64,000 nt of DNA from Chloroflexota bacterium (GTDB taxonomy: Bacteria; Chloroflexota; Anaerolineae; Anaerolineales; Villigracilaceae). The notes below the pieces were generated by a model. It did no database searches. It saw only the letters and a list, made by a program, of their open reading frames with translations, and was not told where the DNA came from. The position numbers and the translations under genes were made by a program. Of this stretch, positions 43,882-52,463 are shown piece by piece. Numbering within the stretch: the first letter of the stretch is position 1; every line of letters starts with the position of its first letter. The stretch spans positions 124,001-188,000 of the forward strand of contig JACPVF010000013.1 of assembly GCA_016191845.1 (NCBI GenBank). Reading direction: 5' to 3'.

Positions 43882-44059
43882 TCCTGCTCCCTCAGACATT
43901 CACCCCGCCTCGAGCGATGCCGACGAATCCTCACCCAAGAAGCGCATCTTACTCTGCGACCGTTGTGGCGCGGAGATGTACGAGAGAAACTGCAAGGTCA
44001 TCTGTCCCAATTGCGGGAATCGCTTCGATTGTTCGGATCTGAACATTTATTTTGATTAA
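43874..44059 (+). CDS. small zinc-ribbon protein
   Basis: 61 residues: a disordered Pro/Ser/Asp start, then CDRCGAEMYERNCKVICPNC and CGNRFDCSD, a four-Cys zinc ribbon. The ATG overlaps the DUF309 stop by 8 bases, so it is translationally coupled. An in-frame upstream extension is a shadow of DUF309. Function unknown. Confidence 0.68.
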   Translation: MTDPAPSDIHPASSDADESSPKKRILLCDRCGAEMYERNCKVICPNCGNRFDCSDLNIYFD

Positions 44060-44061
44060 TT

Positions 44062-44090
44062 GTAGAGGCGACCCGGCGGGTCGCCTCTAC
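44062..44090. repeat. 13-bp stem palindrome (REP-like)
   Basis: GTAGAGGCGACCC (44062-44074), loop GGC, exact complement (44078-44090). Outer sequence GTAG.GGCGAC matches the palindrome at 11795-11822. It lies just before the fabL ribosome site. Confidence 0.75.
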
Positions 44091-44099
44091 GGAGGCCAT

Positions 44100-44870
44100 A
44101 TGGACTTCCAAAACAAACTTGCGCTGATCACAGGTTCAGGTCGCGGAATTGGCCGTGCCATTGCGCTCCATTTTGCCCAACGCGGCGCGGATGTGGCGGT
44201 CAACTTCTTCCGCAACCGTGCACCTGCCGAAGAGACCGCCCACGAGGTCGAGGACTTGGGACGCCGCGCTCTGTTGGTCAAGGCAGACGTAGGTGACCTG
44301 GATGATCTCAACCGTATGTTCGACGAGGTCGCCAGTCAGTTTGGCGGGTTGGATATTTTCATCCACAACGCGGCCTCGGGTTACAACCGTCCCGCCATGG
44401 AACAGAAGCCCAAAGGCTGGGACTGGACCATGAACATCAATGCACGCTCGCTCTTGTTCGCCGCACAACACGCCGTTCCATTGATGGAGAAGCGCGGCGG
44501 CGGGCACATCGTCAGCGTGAGCAGCGCAGGGTCCACGCGAGTACTACCAGATTACGTGGTGGTCGGCGCAAGCAAGGCCGCGCTCGAATCCATCACCCGC
44601 TATCTGGGCGTGGAACTCGCCCCAAAGAACATCCACGTCAACGCGGTATCGCCTGGTGTGGTCGAGACCGAGGCGCTGCATCATTTTGCCTCGATGGGCG
44701 GCCGCGAGAACATCCTGCAAGCCTTTATCGACAAGGTCCCCGCGGGACGGTTGGTCTCGCTGGAAGACGTGGCGGGCGTGGTGGCTTTTCTATGCTCCCC
44801 CGCCTCGGCCATGATCGTCGGCCAGACCATCCACGTGGATGGCGGCTACCTTTTACCCGTAGAAAAATAG
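44100..44870 (+). CDS. fabL: enoyl-ACP reductase III-like short-chain dehydrogenase
   Basis: 256 residues from the ATG at 44100 with GGAGG 5 bases before. Cofactor motif TGSGRGIGRAI near 11-21, HNAASGYNRPAM, SSAGS, and the active site Tyr152 and Lys159 spaced Y-x6-K (DYVVVGASKAALE) rather than the usual Y-x3-K. Y-x6-K is the mark of FabL, the NADPH enoyl-ACP reductase of Bacillus, and the C-terminal half (RYLGVELAPKNIHVNAVSPG, GQTIHVDGG) matches it well. It would perform the last step of fatty-acid elongation. A generic dehydrogenase is the alternative. Confidence 0.82.
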   Translation: MDFQNKLALITGSGRGIGRAIALHFAQRGADVAVNFFRNRAPAEETAHEVEDLGRRALLVKADVGDLDDLNRMFDEVASQFGGLDIFIHNAASGYNRPAMEQKPKGWDWTMNINARSLLFAAQHAVPLMEKRGGGHIVSVSSAGSTRVLPDYVVVGASKAALESITRYLGVELAPKNIHVNAVSPGVVETEALHHFASMGGRENILQAFIDKVPAGRLVSLEDVAGVVAFLCSPASAMIVGQTIHVDGGYLLPVEK

Positions 44871-44884
44871 TTCATCGAAATCAC

Positions 44885-44913
44885 TTGCCAAAGAATCATG
44901 TCTCGGCTATAAT
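44885..44913 (+). promoter_or_regulatory. tRNA promoter
   Basis: TTGCCA (44885-44890), 17 bases, TATAAT (44908-44913), 16 bases before the tRNA. Confidence 0.8.
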
Positions 44914-44929
44914 ACCGCTCGCTCGATTT

Positions 44930-45003
44930 GGGCGCGTAGCTCAGTTGGTTAGAGCGCTACTATCACACAGTAGAAGTCGGGGGTTCGAGTCCCTCCGCGC
45001 CCA
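44930..45003 (+). tRNA. tRNA-Val (anticodon CAC)
   Basis: A complete 74-base cloverleaf: acceptor GGGCGCG with CGCGCCC, D-arm GCTC/GAGC, anticodon stem CTACT/AGTAG with loop ATCACAC (anticodon CAC, reading GTG), TTCGAGT T-loop, discriminator A. CCA is not encoded. Confidence 0.93.
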
Positions 45004-45004
45004 C

Positions 45005-45035
45005 AAGACCGCCGTCACTGGCGGTCTTTGTTTTT
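45005..45035 (+). terminator. terminator after tRNA-Val
   Basis: Stem AAGACCGCC (45005-45013) with GGCGGTCTT (45020-45028), then TGTTTTT. Confidence 0.85.
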
Positions 45036-45079
45036 AAAGCTTGGGAGTATAATGCGGAAATTTAATCGCTGGACAAGTC

Positions 45080-46267
45080 ATGGAACTCAATACTCAATTC
45101 GATAAGATTCGACAATCCGCCACGGTCGCGATGAACGACCGCATTCTGGCCGTCAAAGCCTCGGGCCGACAGGTGATCCAGCTTCAGGTGGGCGACCCTG
45201 ATTTCGCGACGCCCCAGTCCGTGTTGGATGCCGCCAATGCAGCGCTCAGCAGCGGACTGACACACTACGGCCCCAGCCGCGGCTCGCTTGAGCTGCGGAC
45301 GGCTGCCGCCGTTAAACTGGCCCGCGACAACGGCCTGAGCTACGACCACGCCTCCGAGATCCTCGTCACGCACGGCGGCATCCATGCCTATTACCTGGCC
45401 ATGCAATCCATCCTCAACCCTGGTAATGAGGTGCTGATCCCCGACCCCACCTGGGCCACGCATGCCAACATGGCCTCCATGCTGCGAGCGGACGTGGTCC
45501 GCGTGCCCGCGCCCGCCGAGAACGGATTCATCCCCCGCTTCGAATCCTGGGAAAAGGCGCTGACCGCAAAGACGCGCGTCATCGTGCTAAACTATCCGTC
45601 CAACCCGACGGGCATGTACCCCACTCGTGAGTATCTGGCGAAGCTGCAGGAATTTGCCGCCGCGCACAACCTGTGGGTCGTCAGCGATGAAGTGTACGAA
45701 AATCTATACTATGAAGAAAAGCCCACCAGTGCAGGCGCCTTCCCTGGCGCAAAGGAACGCACACTACTGGTCCACAGCCTGTCCAAGACCTATGCGATGA
45801 CGGGCTGGCGTGTCGGCTATCTGGCCGCGCCGTCCAGTGTCATCGAGAATGCGCTCAAGGCCAGCCAGAACTCGATCACCTGCGTGGCACCCTTCGTGCA
45901 GAAGGCCGCCGCCTTCGCGTTGACTGACGCGGGCGTGCAACAGTCCGCCACAGACATGCGTGCCGCGTATGCCCACCGCCGCGATCTGGCCATCCGCGTC
46001 GCTGCCGAATATGAAAGCGAGAAGGTGCTCGTTCAGCCGTCGAAGGGTGCCTTCTACTTCTTCCTCGACTTCCGCCCGCTGGGCATGAGCTCGGTCGAGA
46101 TCTGCGAGCATCTACTCGACGAGGCAGGCGTGGGACTCGTGCCTGGGTCCGCCTTCGGCGACCAGGGAGAGGGCTTCGTCCGCATGACGATCGCCGCTTC
46201 GGATGCAGACGTCGAGACGGGGCTGAGAAGGATCATCGAATGGGCAGAGAGGCAGGGGGTCCGATGA
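45080..46267 (+). CDS. class I PLP aminotransferase (aspartate/aromatic type)
   Basis: 395 residues. ILAVKASGRQVIQLQVGDPDF, LVTHGGIHAYYLAMQS, NYPSNPTGMYPTREYL, WVVSDEVYENLYYEE, and the PLP Lys in HSLSKTYAMTGWRVGYLAAP. This is the I-gamma (AspC-like) group, which in many bacteria also aminates phenylpyruvate or prephenate. Placed directly before pheA with a 4-base overlap, it is probably the last transaminase of Phe/Tyr synthesis. A TATAAT at 45048-45053 is a likely -10. Confidence 0.9.
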   Translation: MELNTQFDKIRQSATVAMNDRILAVKASGRQVIQLQVGDPDFATPQSVLDAANAALSSGLTHYGPSRGSLELRTAAAVKLARDNGLSYDHASEILVTHGGIHAYYLAMQSILNPGNEVLIPDPTWATHANMASMLRADVVRVPAPAENGFIPRFESWEKALTAKTRVIVLNYPSNPTGMYPTREYLAKLQEFAAAHNLWVVSDEVYENLYYEEKPTSAGAFPGAKERTLLVHSLSKTYAMTGWRVGYLAAPSSVIENALKASQNSITCVAPFVQKAAAFALTDAGVQQSATDMRAAYAHRRDLAIRVAAEYESEKVLVQPSKGAFYFFLDFRPLGMSSVEICEHLLDEAGVGLVPGSAFGDQGEGFVRMTIAASDADVETGLRRIIEWAERQGVR

Positions 46268-47076
46268 AAATTGCATTCCAGGGCGAGCCAGGCGCGTACA
46301 GCGAGCAGGCCACCTTTAACTACTTCGGCGAGGTTGAGACTCTCCCGTGCGAAACCTTCGATGATGTGTTCGCCGCCGTGCCCTCGGGCGCCTGTGACAT
46401 GGGCCTGATCCCCATCGAGAATTCGCTGGCGGGCAGCATCCACCAAAATTACGATCTGCTGCTGCGCCATGACCTGCACATCGTCGGCGAGTATTTCCTG
46501 CGCGTGAGGCATTGCCTGATCGCATTCGAGGATGTTGAGAAGAAAGATATTCAGCGTGTCATCAGCCACCCGCAGGCGCTGGGACAATGCGCGGGCTACC
46601 TGCGCAGCCTGGGCGTCAAGACCGAACCCGTCTATGACACGGCGGGTAGCGTGAAGATGCTCAAGGCCAGCGGAGAACGCACCACCGCGGCCATCGCGTC
46701 GAAGCGCGCAGCGCAACTGTACGGCATGAGAATCCTCGAAGAAGGCATTGAAGACAATCAGGAAAATTACACGCGCTTCCTGGCCATCTCACGCGCGGAC
46801 AAACAGCCCGAAGGTGAAGCAAAGACATCCATCGTGTTCACGCTCAAGAATCAGCCTGGTGCGCTCTTCAAGGCACTGAGCGTCTTCGCCCTGCGCGACA
46901 TCGACCTGACCAAGATCGAATCCCGTCCACTGGCGGGCAAGCCCTGGGAATATCTCTTCTACGTGGACTTCATCGGAGCGGTCAACGAGGATGCATCCAA
47001 ACGCGCGCTCGATCATCTCAACGAGTACGCCGTCATGCTGCGCGTGCTGGGATGTTATCAAAGGTATAAAGTCTGA
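46264..47076 (+). CDS. pheA: prephenate dehydratase with ACT domain
   Basis: 270 residues, monofunctional (no chorismate mutase domain). FQGEPGAYSEQATFNYFG, GLIPIENSLAGSIHQNYDLLL, HPQALGQCAGYL and the signature TRF at 170-172 (ENYTRFLAIS). The ACT domain covers about 187-265 (TLKNQPGALFKALSVFALRD, TKIESRP) and should give Phe feedback inhibition. It converts prephenate to phenylpyruvate. Coupled to the upstream aminotransferase by a 4-base overlap. Confidence 0.95.
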   Translation: MKIAFQGEPGAYSEQATFNYFGEVETLPCETFDDVFAAVPSGACDMGLIPIENSLAGSIHQNYDLLLRHDLHIVGEYFLRVRHCLIAFEDVEKKDIQRVISHPQALGQCAGYLRSLGVKTEPVYDTAGSVKMLKASGERTTAAIASKRAAQLYGMRILEEGIEDNQENYTRFLAISRADKQPEGEAKTSIVFTLKNQPGALFKALSVFALRDIDLTKIESRPLAGKPWEYLFYVDFIGAVNEDASKRALDHLNEYAVMLRVLGCYQRYKV

Positions 47077-47258
47077 TGTCGTTGCGAGCCGCTGCACTTG
47101 TTCTTTGGCGGCGCGGCAACCCCATTGTTACTGCGAGCATCCATAAAACATGAGATTGCTCACCTGCACTGCACCTGCGGTTTGTGCAGGTGCAAGTGTC
47201 GTCGGATTTCGATGCTTTGCATCTCAACCCTCCTTGCAATGACGGGAAATTTTGCTTC
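47077..47258. other. repeat-derived spacer between pheA and the aro attenuator
   Basis: No gene. It holds degraded pieces of the GTCATTGCGAG-type palindrome (near 47086-47110 and 47240-47250) and a clean 9-bp hairpin, TGCACCTGC (47170-47178) with GCAGGTGCA (47186-47194). A similar TGCACTGCGTGCGGCGCAAG stretch sits at about 51030-51050. Confidence 0.55.
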
Positions 47259-47287
47259 TTGACACATTCTCTCTTGATGCGTAGAAT
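47259..47287 (+). promoter_or_regulatory. aro attenuator promoter
   Basis: TTGACA (47259-47264), 17 bases, TAGAAT (47282-47287), 10 bases before the leader ATG. Identical hexamers and spacing to the his promoter at 29142-29170. Confidence 0.82.
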
Positions 47288-47297
47288 AGCGCCCAAT

Positions 47298-47375
47298 ATG
47301 AACCTGTCTCACCGCTATTATTTTGCGTGGTATTTTTACGGCTTCCAGAAATCGGTTGCCGTTGGTGGCGCTTAA
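47298..47375 (+). CDS. aromatic leader peptide (putative attenuator peptide)
   Basis: A 25-residue frame, MNLSHRYYFAWYFYGFQ plus eight more residues (ending VGGA), stop TAA. Eight of residues 7-16 are aromatic (Tyr-Tyr-Phe, then Trp-Tyr-Phe-Tyr, then Phe), far above chance. No Shine-Dalgarno; the predicted transcription start is within a few bases of the ATG. It precedes a 12-bp terminator and aroH/aroF, so stalling at Tyr, Phe or Trp codons is expected to control read-through. It would sense all three aromatic amino acids at once. Confidence 0.85.
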   Translation: MNLSHRYYFAWYFYGFQKSVAVGGA

Positions 47376-47406
47376 GCGGTAGGCAGAAGAACACGCATAC
47401 CCAGGA

Positions 47407-47440
47407 AAAGAGCGAGCCAAACGGCTCGCTCTTTTTGTTT
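47407..47440 (+). terminator. aro attenuator terminator
   Basis: A 12-bp perfect stem, AAAGAGCGAGCC (47407-47418) with GGCTCGCTCTTT (47423-47434), loop AAAC, U-rich tail to 47440. It begins 31 bases after the leader stop. Confidence 0.9.
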
Positions 47441-47447
47441 CCCCTCT

Positions 47448-47485
47448 CCCCCCATTTTGAACGGTTCTTTGTTCCAAATGGGGGG
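47448..47485 (+). other. hairpin between aro terminator and aroH
   Basis: CCCCCCATTT (47448-47457) pairs with AAATGGGGGG (47476-47485), extended inward by GAAC/GTTC. It precedes the AGGAGG box of aroH by about 15 bases and mirrors the post-terminator hairpin in the his leader. Confidence 0.6.
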
Positions 47486-47510
47486 ACCCAGGGGGGCCAC
47501 AGGAGGCTCC

Positions 47511-47882
47511 ATGACTACTCGCGGCATCCGCGGCGCGACCACTGTCACCGCAGACAACAAGGAACAGATCCACTCGGCCACTCAGGAATTGCTGACGTCC
47601 ATTCTGGAAGCCAACCCCGCGCTGCGGACGGACGACATCGCCTCGGCGGTCTTCACCGTCACCGACGACATCGCTGCGACCCACCCCGCACTGGCCGCCC
47701 GTCAGATCGGCTGGGACCTCGTCCCGATGCTGTGTGCCCGCGAGATCCCCGTGCCCAATAGTTTGCCACTGTGCATTCGCGTGTTGATCCACTGGAACAC
47801 GGAGTTGCCGCAGTCTGCCGTTCAACATGTCTACCTGCGCGACGCCGTCAAATTGCGGCCCGACCTGGCCGCCCGCGCTTAA
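47511..47882 (+). CDS. aroH: chorismate mutase, AroH class
   Basis: 123 residues from the ATG after AGGAGGCTCC; an earlier in-frame ATG would start inside a hairpin. AroH-fold segments: RGIRGATTVTADNKEQIHSAT, IASAVFTVTDDI, RQIGWDLVPMLCAREIPVP (Arg and Cys of the trimeric active site) and LCIRVLIHWNT. It turns chorismate into prephenate in the cytoplasm. First structural gene after the aromatic attenuator. Confidence 0.94.
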   Translation: MTTRGIRGATTVTADNKEQIHSATQELLTSILEANPALRTDDIASAVFTVTDDIAATHPALAARQIGWDLVPMLCAREIPVPNSLPLCIRVLIHWNTELPQSAVQHVYLRDAVKLRPDLAARA

Positions 47883-47909
47883 AAATCAGAGTTCGAAGGA
47901 GAAACCACC

Positions 47910-48962
47910 ATGATGATCATAATGAAAACCAGCGCCACCCCGCAGGAAGTCGAGCGGGTGGTCGACAGGATCAAATCACTGGGACTGGCTGCCCACCTCT
48001 CGCAAGGCATCGAAGCCACCATCATCGGCGCCATCGGCGAGACCCACAGCATCCCCACCGACCAGTTCGAGGTCATGGACGGGGTCGAAGTCGTCCAGCG
48101 CATCACCCAGCCGTATAAACTTGCCTCGCGGCAGTTCCATCCCGAAAACTCAATATTCTCCATAGACGGATTCACCGTCGGCGGGGACGAGATCGCCGTC
48201 ATCGCAGGACCCTGCTCGGTCGAGAGCCGCTCGCAGATCCTCGAAACGGCACAGGCTGTCAAGGAAGCGGGTGCCAGCGCGCTGCGTGGCGGAGTCTTCA
48301 AGCCGCGCACGTCGCCGTATGCCTTCCAGGGATTAGGCGAGGAAGGGCTGGAACTGCTGGCCGAGGCGCGCGAAGCCACGGGGCTGCCCATCGTGGTCGA
48401 GATCATGTCGCAGGTGCAGCTCGATTTGATGGTCAAGTACGTGGACGTGCTGCAGATCGGCGCGCGCAATATGCAGAACTTCAACCTGCTGCGCGCCGTG
48501 GGCGAGACGCGCACGCCTGTCCTGCTCAAACGCGGACTCTCCGCCACCATCGAAGAACTGCTCATGTCTGCCGAATACATTCTGGCGGGAGGAAACAAAC
48601 AGGTCATGCTGTGCGAACGCGGCATCCGTACCTTCGAAACTTCCACCCGCAACACCACCGACATCAATGCCATCCCCGTCCTCAAGGGACTCACCCACCT
48701 GCCCGTCATCCTCGACCCCAGCCACTCGACGGGACATTATGATTATGTAGCCGCCGTGGCTCGCGCTGCCGTAGCCGCTGGTGCCGACGGCATCATCGTG
48801 GAGGTCCACCCCGACCCCGCGCACGCCGTCTCCGATGGACGCCAGTCGCTCAAGCCCGAGAAGTTCGCTGCGATGGTCAAGCAGCTTGGACAGATCGCGC
48901 AGATCATGGACCGCAGGCTGGCTTCAGCGCACGGCTCGTACTCGCCGCAGGGTTGGGCGTGA
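47910..48962 (+). CDS. aroF: DAHP synthase, type I-beta, copy 1
   Basis: 350 residues. An N-terminal ferredoxin-like regulatory domain (about 1-75; [36 protein letters not shown]) precedes the (beta-alpha)8 barrel: [55 protein letters not shown] and DPSHSTGH. This domain order is that of the Thermotoga-type enzyme, whose N-terminal domain gives Tyr/Phe feedback. It joins PEP and erythrose-4-P, the first step. GAAGGAGAAACCACC precedes it. Confidence 0.95.
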   Translation: MMIIMKTSATPQEVERVVDRIKSLGLAAHLSQGIEATIIGAIGETHSIPTDQFEVMDGVEVVQRITQPYKLASRQFHPENSIFSIDGFTVGGDEIAVIAGPCSVESRSQILETAQAVKEAGASALRGGVFKPRTSPYAFQGLGEEGLELLAEAREATGLPIVVEIMSQVQLDLMVKYVDVLQIGARNMQNFNLLRAVGETRTPVLLKRGLSATIEELLMSAEYILAGGNKQVMLCERGIRTFETSTRNTTDINAIPVLKGLTHLPVILDPSHSTGHYDYVAAVARAAVAAGADGIIVEVHPDPAHAVSDGRQSLKPEKFAAMVKQLGQIAQIMDRRLASAHGSYSPQGWA

Positions 48963-48969
48963 TACATCC

Positions 48970-49012
48970 GTCCTGAGCAGAGCGAGCCGATAGGCAAGCG
49001 CAGTCGAAGGAC
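48970..49012. repeat. REP-like GTCCTGAGC/GTCGAAGGAC element
   Basis: Outer arms GTCCT and AGGAC with CCTGAGC and GTCGAAGG cores, related to 11986-12016. A degraded second copy (GCTTCGACTGCAGGACGG) follows at about 49045-49062. It separates the two aroF genes. Confidence 0.55.
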
Positions 49013-49113
49013 AAGGTTACCAAAATCTCATCAGTTACAAAAGCGCTTCGACTGCAGGACGGAAGAACACCGTCCCTCCGCTCAGCGCGAAAATAGAAAA
49101 GGACTCTTTCACT

Positions 49114-50154
49114 ATGATGATCATCATGCACCCAGGCGCGACAAAGGAACAGGTCGCACACGTCATCTCGCACATCGAAGAGAATCACCTCTCGGCGCAC
49201 GTCATCGAAGGCGCAGAACAAACCGTCATCGGCGCGGTGGGCGAAAGCCACAGCGTGCCCACCAGCGTCTTCGAGACGCTGCCAGGCGTGATGCTCGTGC
49301 AGCGTATCTCGCAGCCGTATAAATTAGCCTCACGCCAATTCCACCCCGAAGATTCGGTCTTCCCCATTGACGGGTTCAGCGTGGGGGGCGAGGAGATCGC
49401 CGTGATAGCGGGACCCTGCTCGGTCGAGGGCCGCTCGCAACTCCTCGAAATTGCGCAGGCTGTCAAAGAGGCAGGCGCAAATGCGTTGCGCGGTGGAGCC
49501 TTCAAGCCGCGTTCGTCACCGTACGCCTTCCAGGGATTGGGAGAAGAAGGCCTCGAATATCTGGCCGAAGCCCGCGAAGTGACAGGCCTGCCCGTGGTGG
49601 CTGAGATCATGGCCATCTCGCAGATCGAGGTCATGACCCAATACGTCGACGTGATGCAGGTCGGCGCGCGCAACATGCAGAACTTCAACCTGCTGCGCGC
49701 CATCGGTGAGACGCGCACGCCCGTGCTGCTCAAGCGTGGATTGTCCGCCACCATCGAAGAGCTGCTCATGGCGGCGGAATACATCCTCTCGGGCGGCAAC
49801 AAAAAGGTCATGTTGTGCGAGCGCGGCATCCGCACCTTCGAGACCGCCACGCGCAACACCACCGACATCAACGCCATCCCCGTACTCAAGTCGCTTACAC
49901 ATCTGCCCATCATCCTCGACCCCAGCCACTCGACGGGCCACGCTGCCTTCGTCTCGTCTGTCGCCAGGGGCGCCATCGCCGCGGGCGCTGACGGCCTGAT
50001 CATCGAAGTGCATCAGGACCCCGCGCACGCTCTCTCGGACGGTAAGCAATCGCTCACGCCCGAGACCTTCGCGAAGCTCGTCAAACAGGTCAAGTCTGTA
50101 GCCGAGGCCGTCGACCGTCGGCTGGCGGTCGCGTCGACACACGAGGCGGCATGA
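49114..50154 (+). CDS. aroF: DAHP synthase, type I-beta, copy 2
   Basis: 346 residues, same domain order as copy 1 (ferredoxin-like domain, then barrel) with the same motifs ([49 protein letters not shown]). By eye the barrels are about 80% alike and the N-terminal domains less so, which fits isoenzymes with different feedback. It overlaps tyrA by 4 bases. Confidence 0.95.
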   Translation: MMIIMHPGATKEQVAHVISHIEENHLSAHVIEGAEQTVIGAVGESHSVPTSVFETLPGVMLVQRISQPYKLASRQFHPEDSVFPIDGFSVGGEEIAVIAGPCSVEGRSQLLEIAQAVKEAGANALRGGAFKPRSSPYAFQGLGEEGLEYLAEAREVTGLPVVAEIMAISQIEVMTQYVDVMQVGARNMQNFNLLRAIGETRTPVLLKRGLSATIEELLMAAEYILSGGNKKVMLCERGIRTFETATRNTTDINAIPVLKSLTHLPIILDPSHSTGHAAFVSSVARGAIAAGADGLIIEVHQDPAHALSDGKQSLTPETFAKLVKQVKSVAEAVDRRLAVASTHEAA

Positions 50155-51005
50155 GCGAGGATGGCTTTCGCCTGAGAGATGCGAAGGTCGCCATCGTGGG
50201 ATTGGGCCTGATGGGCGGCTCGCTGGCATTGGCGTTGAAAGGACAATGCGCCGCGCTGTTGGGAATCGGCCCCGACCCTGCCGCCCTGTCGCTGGCTCTC
50301 CGTCAAAACATCGTCGACCAGGCTGAGAGCGACCCCGCCAATCTGCTCCCGCAGGCGGACCTCGTGATCCTGGCCGCGCCCGTGCCTGTGATCCTTGCGT
50401 TGTTGCAGAAGTTGCCTGAGTACACATCCAATGTATGCATCGTGCTCGACCTGGGCTCGACCAAGCGCGCCATCGTCGAACAAATGGACAAGTTGCCTGC
50501 GCGCTTCGACCCACTCGGCGGACATCCCATCTGCGGCAAGGAAAAGCTGAGCCTGGCCAACGCGGAACGCACGCTCTACTACGGCGCGCCCTTCATCCTC
50601 ACGCCGCTGGCACGCACCACGCCACGCGCGCTGAGCGCTGCACAGCAACTCATTGCCACCGTTGGAGCAAAGGCCATTACATTAGATGCCGCCGAACATG
50701 ACCGCATCCTGGCTGCCACAAGTCACCTGCCGTTCCTGCTCTCGTCCGCGTTGGCGTTGGCCACCCCCGAAGAATGCGCGCCACTGGTCGGCCCAGGCTT
50801 CCGCTCCACGAGCCGACTGGCGGGCACCCCGTCGAGTATGATGATGGGTGTCATGCAGACCAATCGCGAGAACATCCTGACCGCTATTCATCGCGTGCAA
50901 GCACAACTCGACACGCTCGAAATGCACCTCGCCTCAAACGACTTCGCCAGCCTCGAAGCCACCCTCGACCAGGCACAAACCCATTATCGCCGCTTTATAT
51001 CCTGA
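50151..51005 (+). CDS. tyrA: prephenate dehydrogenase
   Basis: 284 residues. Rossmann motif [17 protein letters not shown] near 12-28, [48 protein letters not shown] (catalytic His and substrate region), [19 protein letters not shown]. It oxidises prephenate to 4-hydroxyphenylpyruvate. No ACT domain follows, so Tyr control may rest on the DAHP synthase and the attenuator. Start overlaps aroF copy 2 (ATGA). Confidence 0.93.
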   Translation: MSEDGFRLRDAKVAIVGLGLMGGSLALALKGQCAALLGIGPDPAALSLALRQNIVDQAESDPANLLPQADLVILAAPVPVILALLQKLPEYTSNVCIVLDLGSTKRAIVEQMDKLPARFDPLGGHPICGKEKLSLANAERTLYYGAPFILTPLARTTPRALSAAQQLIATVGAKAITLDAAEHDRILAATSHLPFLLSSALALATPEECAPLVGPGFRSTSRLAGTPSSMMMGVMQTNRENILTAIHRVQAQLDTLEMHLASNDFASLEATLDQAQTHYRRFIS

Positions 51006-51200
51006 GATACGAATTCACCAGAGACACCTGCACTGCGTGCGGCGCAAGTGTAAACAAAGATGAACAAAGATTCTTCAGCACTCATAAAACCGACTCGGTT
51101 TTCCGCTCCTCCCATCTCCGTCCATCACCGTTCATCTCTGGTTATATTGTTTTGAGTCCTCAAGCATTCCACAATAATTACCATTTACCAATTACAGCTT

Positions 51201-52463
51201 ATGCAAATCATACCCATCCCCCACCTCCTCAACGCCACCGTCCACGTGCCTGGCTCCAAGTCGCTGACCAACCGTGCGCTGCTGATCGCCGCTCTCGCCA
51301 ACGGGGCCACTCGTCTGACGAACGCGCTCTTCAGCGACGACTCACGCTACTTCGCCAGGACTTTGCAAACCCTGGGCTTCGACGTGGTCCTCGACGAGAT
51401 CAACCATGAGATGGCGGTTACAGGTTTGGGTGGAAGAATCCCCGCGCAGAAAGCAGAGTTGTTCATCGGCAATGCGGGCACGGCGGCGCGTTTCCTTTCC
51501 GCATTCCTGACTCTGGGGGATGGCGAATACATCCTCGACGGCGATGCCCGCATGCGCGAACGCCCCATCGGCGACCTAGTTCAATCGCTGACCCAACTCG
51601 GCGCCACCGTCCACGGTCAGCGGTCCACCGTCCCGTTAAAAATTATTGCGCATGGCCTGCCAGGTGGGAAGACTCAAATCGCGGGCAATATATCCTCGCA
51701 ATTCTTATCTGCATTATTGATGGTCACTCCCTATGCACAAGCCCCGATCGAGATCGAACTCAGCACCGACCTCAATTCCAAACCCTACGTGGACATGACC
51801 CTGGCCATCATGTCTGACTTCGGCGTGGACATCAAACGCAACGGCTATTCACGCTTCATCATCCATCCCACTCACTACTCTCCGCTTTCCACCTACGCCA
51901 TCGAATCAGACGCCTCCGCCGCCTCCTACTTCTTCGCTGCGCCCGCCATTCTCGGCGGAACTGTGCGCGTGGAAAACATCTCGCGCCGCTCGAAGCAAGG
52001 CGACATCGCCTTCCTCGATGTACTGCAACGCATGGGCTGCGCCGTGGAAGAAACTGATCATTGTGTGCTGGTCACTGGTCACTCTCCCCTCGTCGGCCTC
52101 GACGTGGACATGCGCGACATCCCCGACACGGCCCAGACGCTGGCGGCCATCGCGCCCTTTGCGTCCACGCCCACGCGCATCCGCGGCATCGCCTCAGCCC
52201 GCGTCAAGGAAACGGACCGCGTGTCCGCCGTCTGCACGGAATTGGCCCGCCTCGGCGTCCATGTCGAGGAACACGACGACGGCATGACCATTTATCCCTG
52301 TGATACATTCCAACCTGCCACCGTCCACACCTACAATGATCACCGCATGGCTATGTCCTTCGCGCTGATCGGTCTGCGCATGGACGGCGTCAGCATCGAA
52401 AATCCTGGCTGTGTCTCCAAGACCTTCCCCAACTACTTCGACGTGCTGGAGACGCTGCGATGA
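51201..52463 (+). CDS. aroA: EPSP synthase (3-phosphoshikimate 1-carboxyvinyltransferase)
   Basis: 420 residues. VPGSKSLTNRALLIAALA (substrate Lys), LFIGNAGTAARFLSAFLTL, GDARMRERPIGDLVQSL, SSQFLSALLMV, ESDASAASYFFAA, and KETDRVSAVCTELARLG followed by YNDHRMAMSFAL. It attaches PEP to shikimate-3-P. A 195-base gap after tyrA holds only degraded repeats and no clear terminator, so one transcript is possible. No Shine-Dalgarno is obvious. It overlaps aroE by 4 bases. Confidence 0.96.
   Translation: MQIIPIPHLLNATVHVPGSKSLTNRALLIAALANGATRLTNALFSDDSRYFARTLQTLGFDVVLDEINHEMAVTGLGGRIPAQKAELFIGNAGTAARFLSAFLTLGDGEYILDGDARMRERPIGDLVQSLTQLGATVHGQRSTVPLKIIAHGLPGGKTQIAGNISSQFLSALLMVTPYAQAPIEIELSTDLNSKPYVDMTLAIMSDFGVDIKRNGYSRFIIHPTHYSPLSTYAIESDASAASYFFAAPAILGGTVRVENISRRSKQGDIAFLDVLQRMGCAVEETDHCVLVTGHSPLVGLDVDMRDIPDTAQTLAAIAPFASTPTRIRGIASARVKETDRVSAVCTELARLGVHVEEHDDGMTIYPCDTFQPATVHTYNDHRMAMSFALIGLRMDGVSIENPGCVSKTFPNYFDVLETLR

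Noticed and set aside
44792-45037. 81-codon frame across tRNA-Val
   Set aside because: It overlaps the end of fabL, the promoter and the whole tRNA; no family likeness.
47077-47297. Possible riboswitch or T-box before the aro operon
   Set aside because: No T-box sequence or specifier stem is seen, and this part lies upstream of the promoter. The region is repeat debris; control is better explained by the leader peptide.
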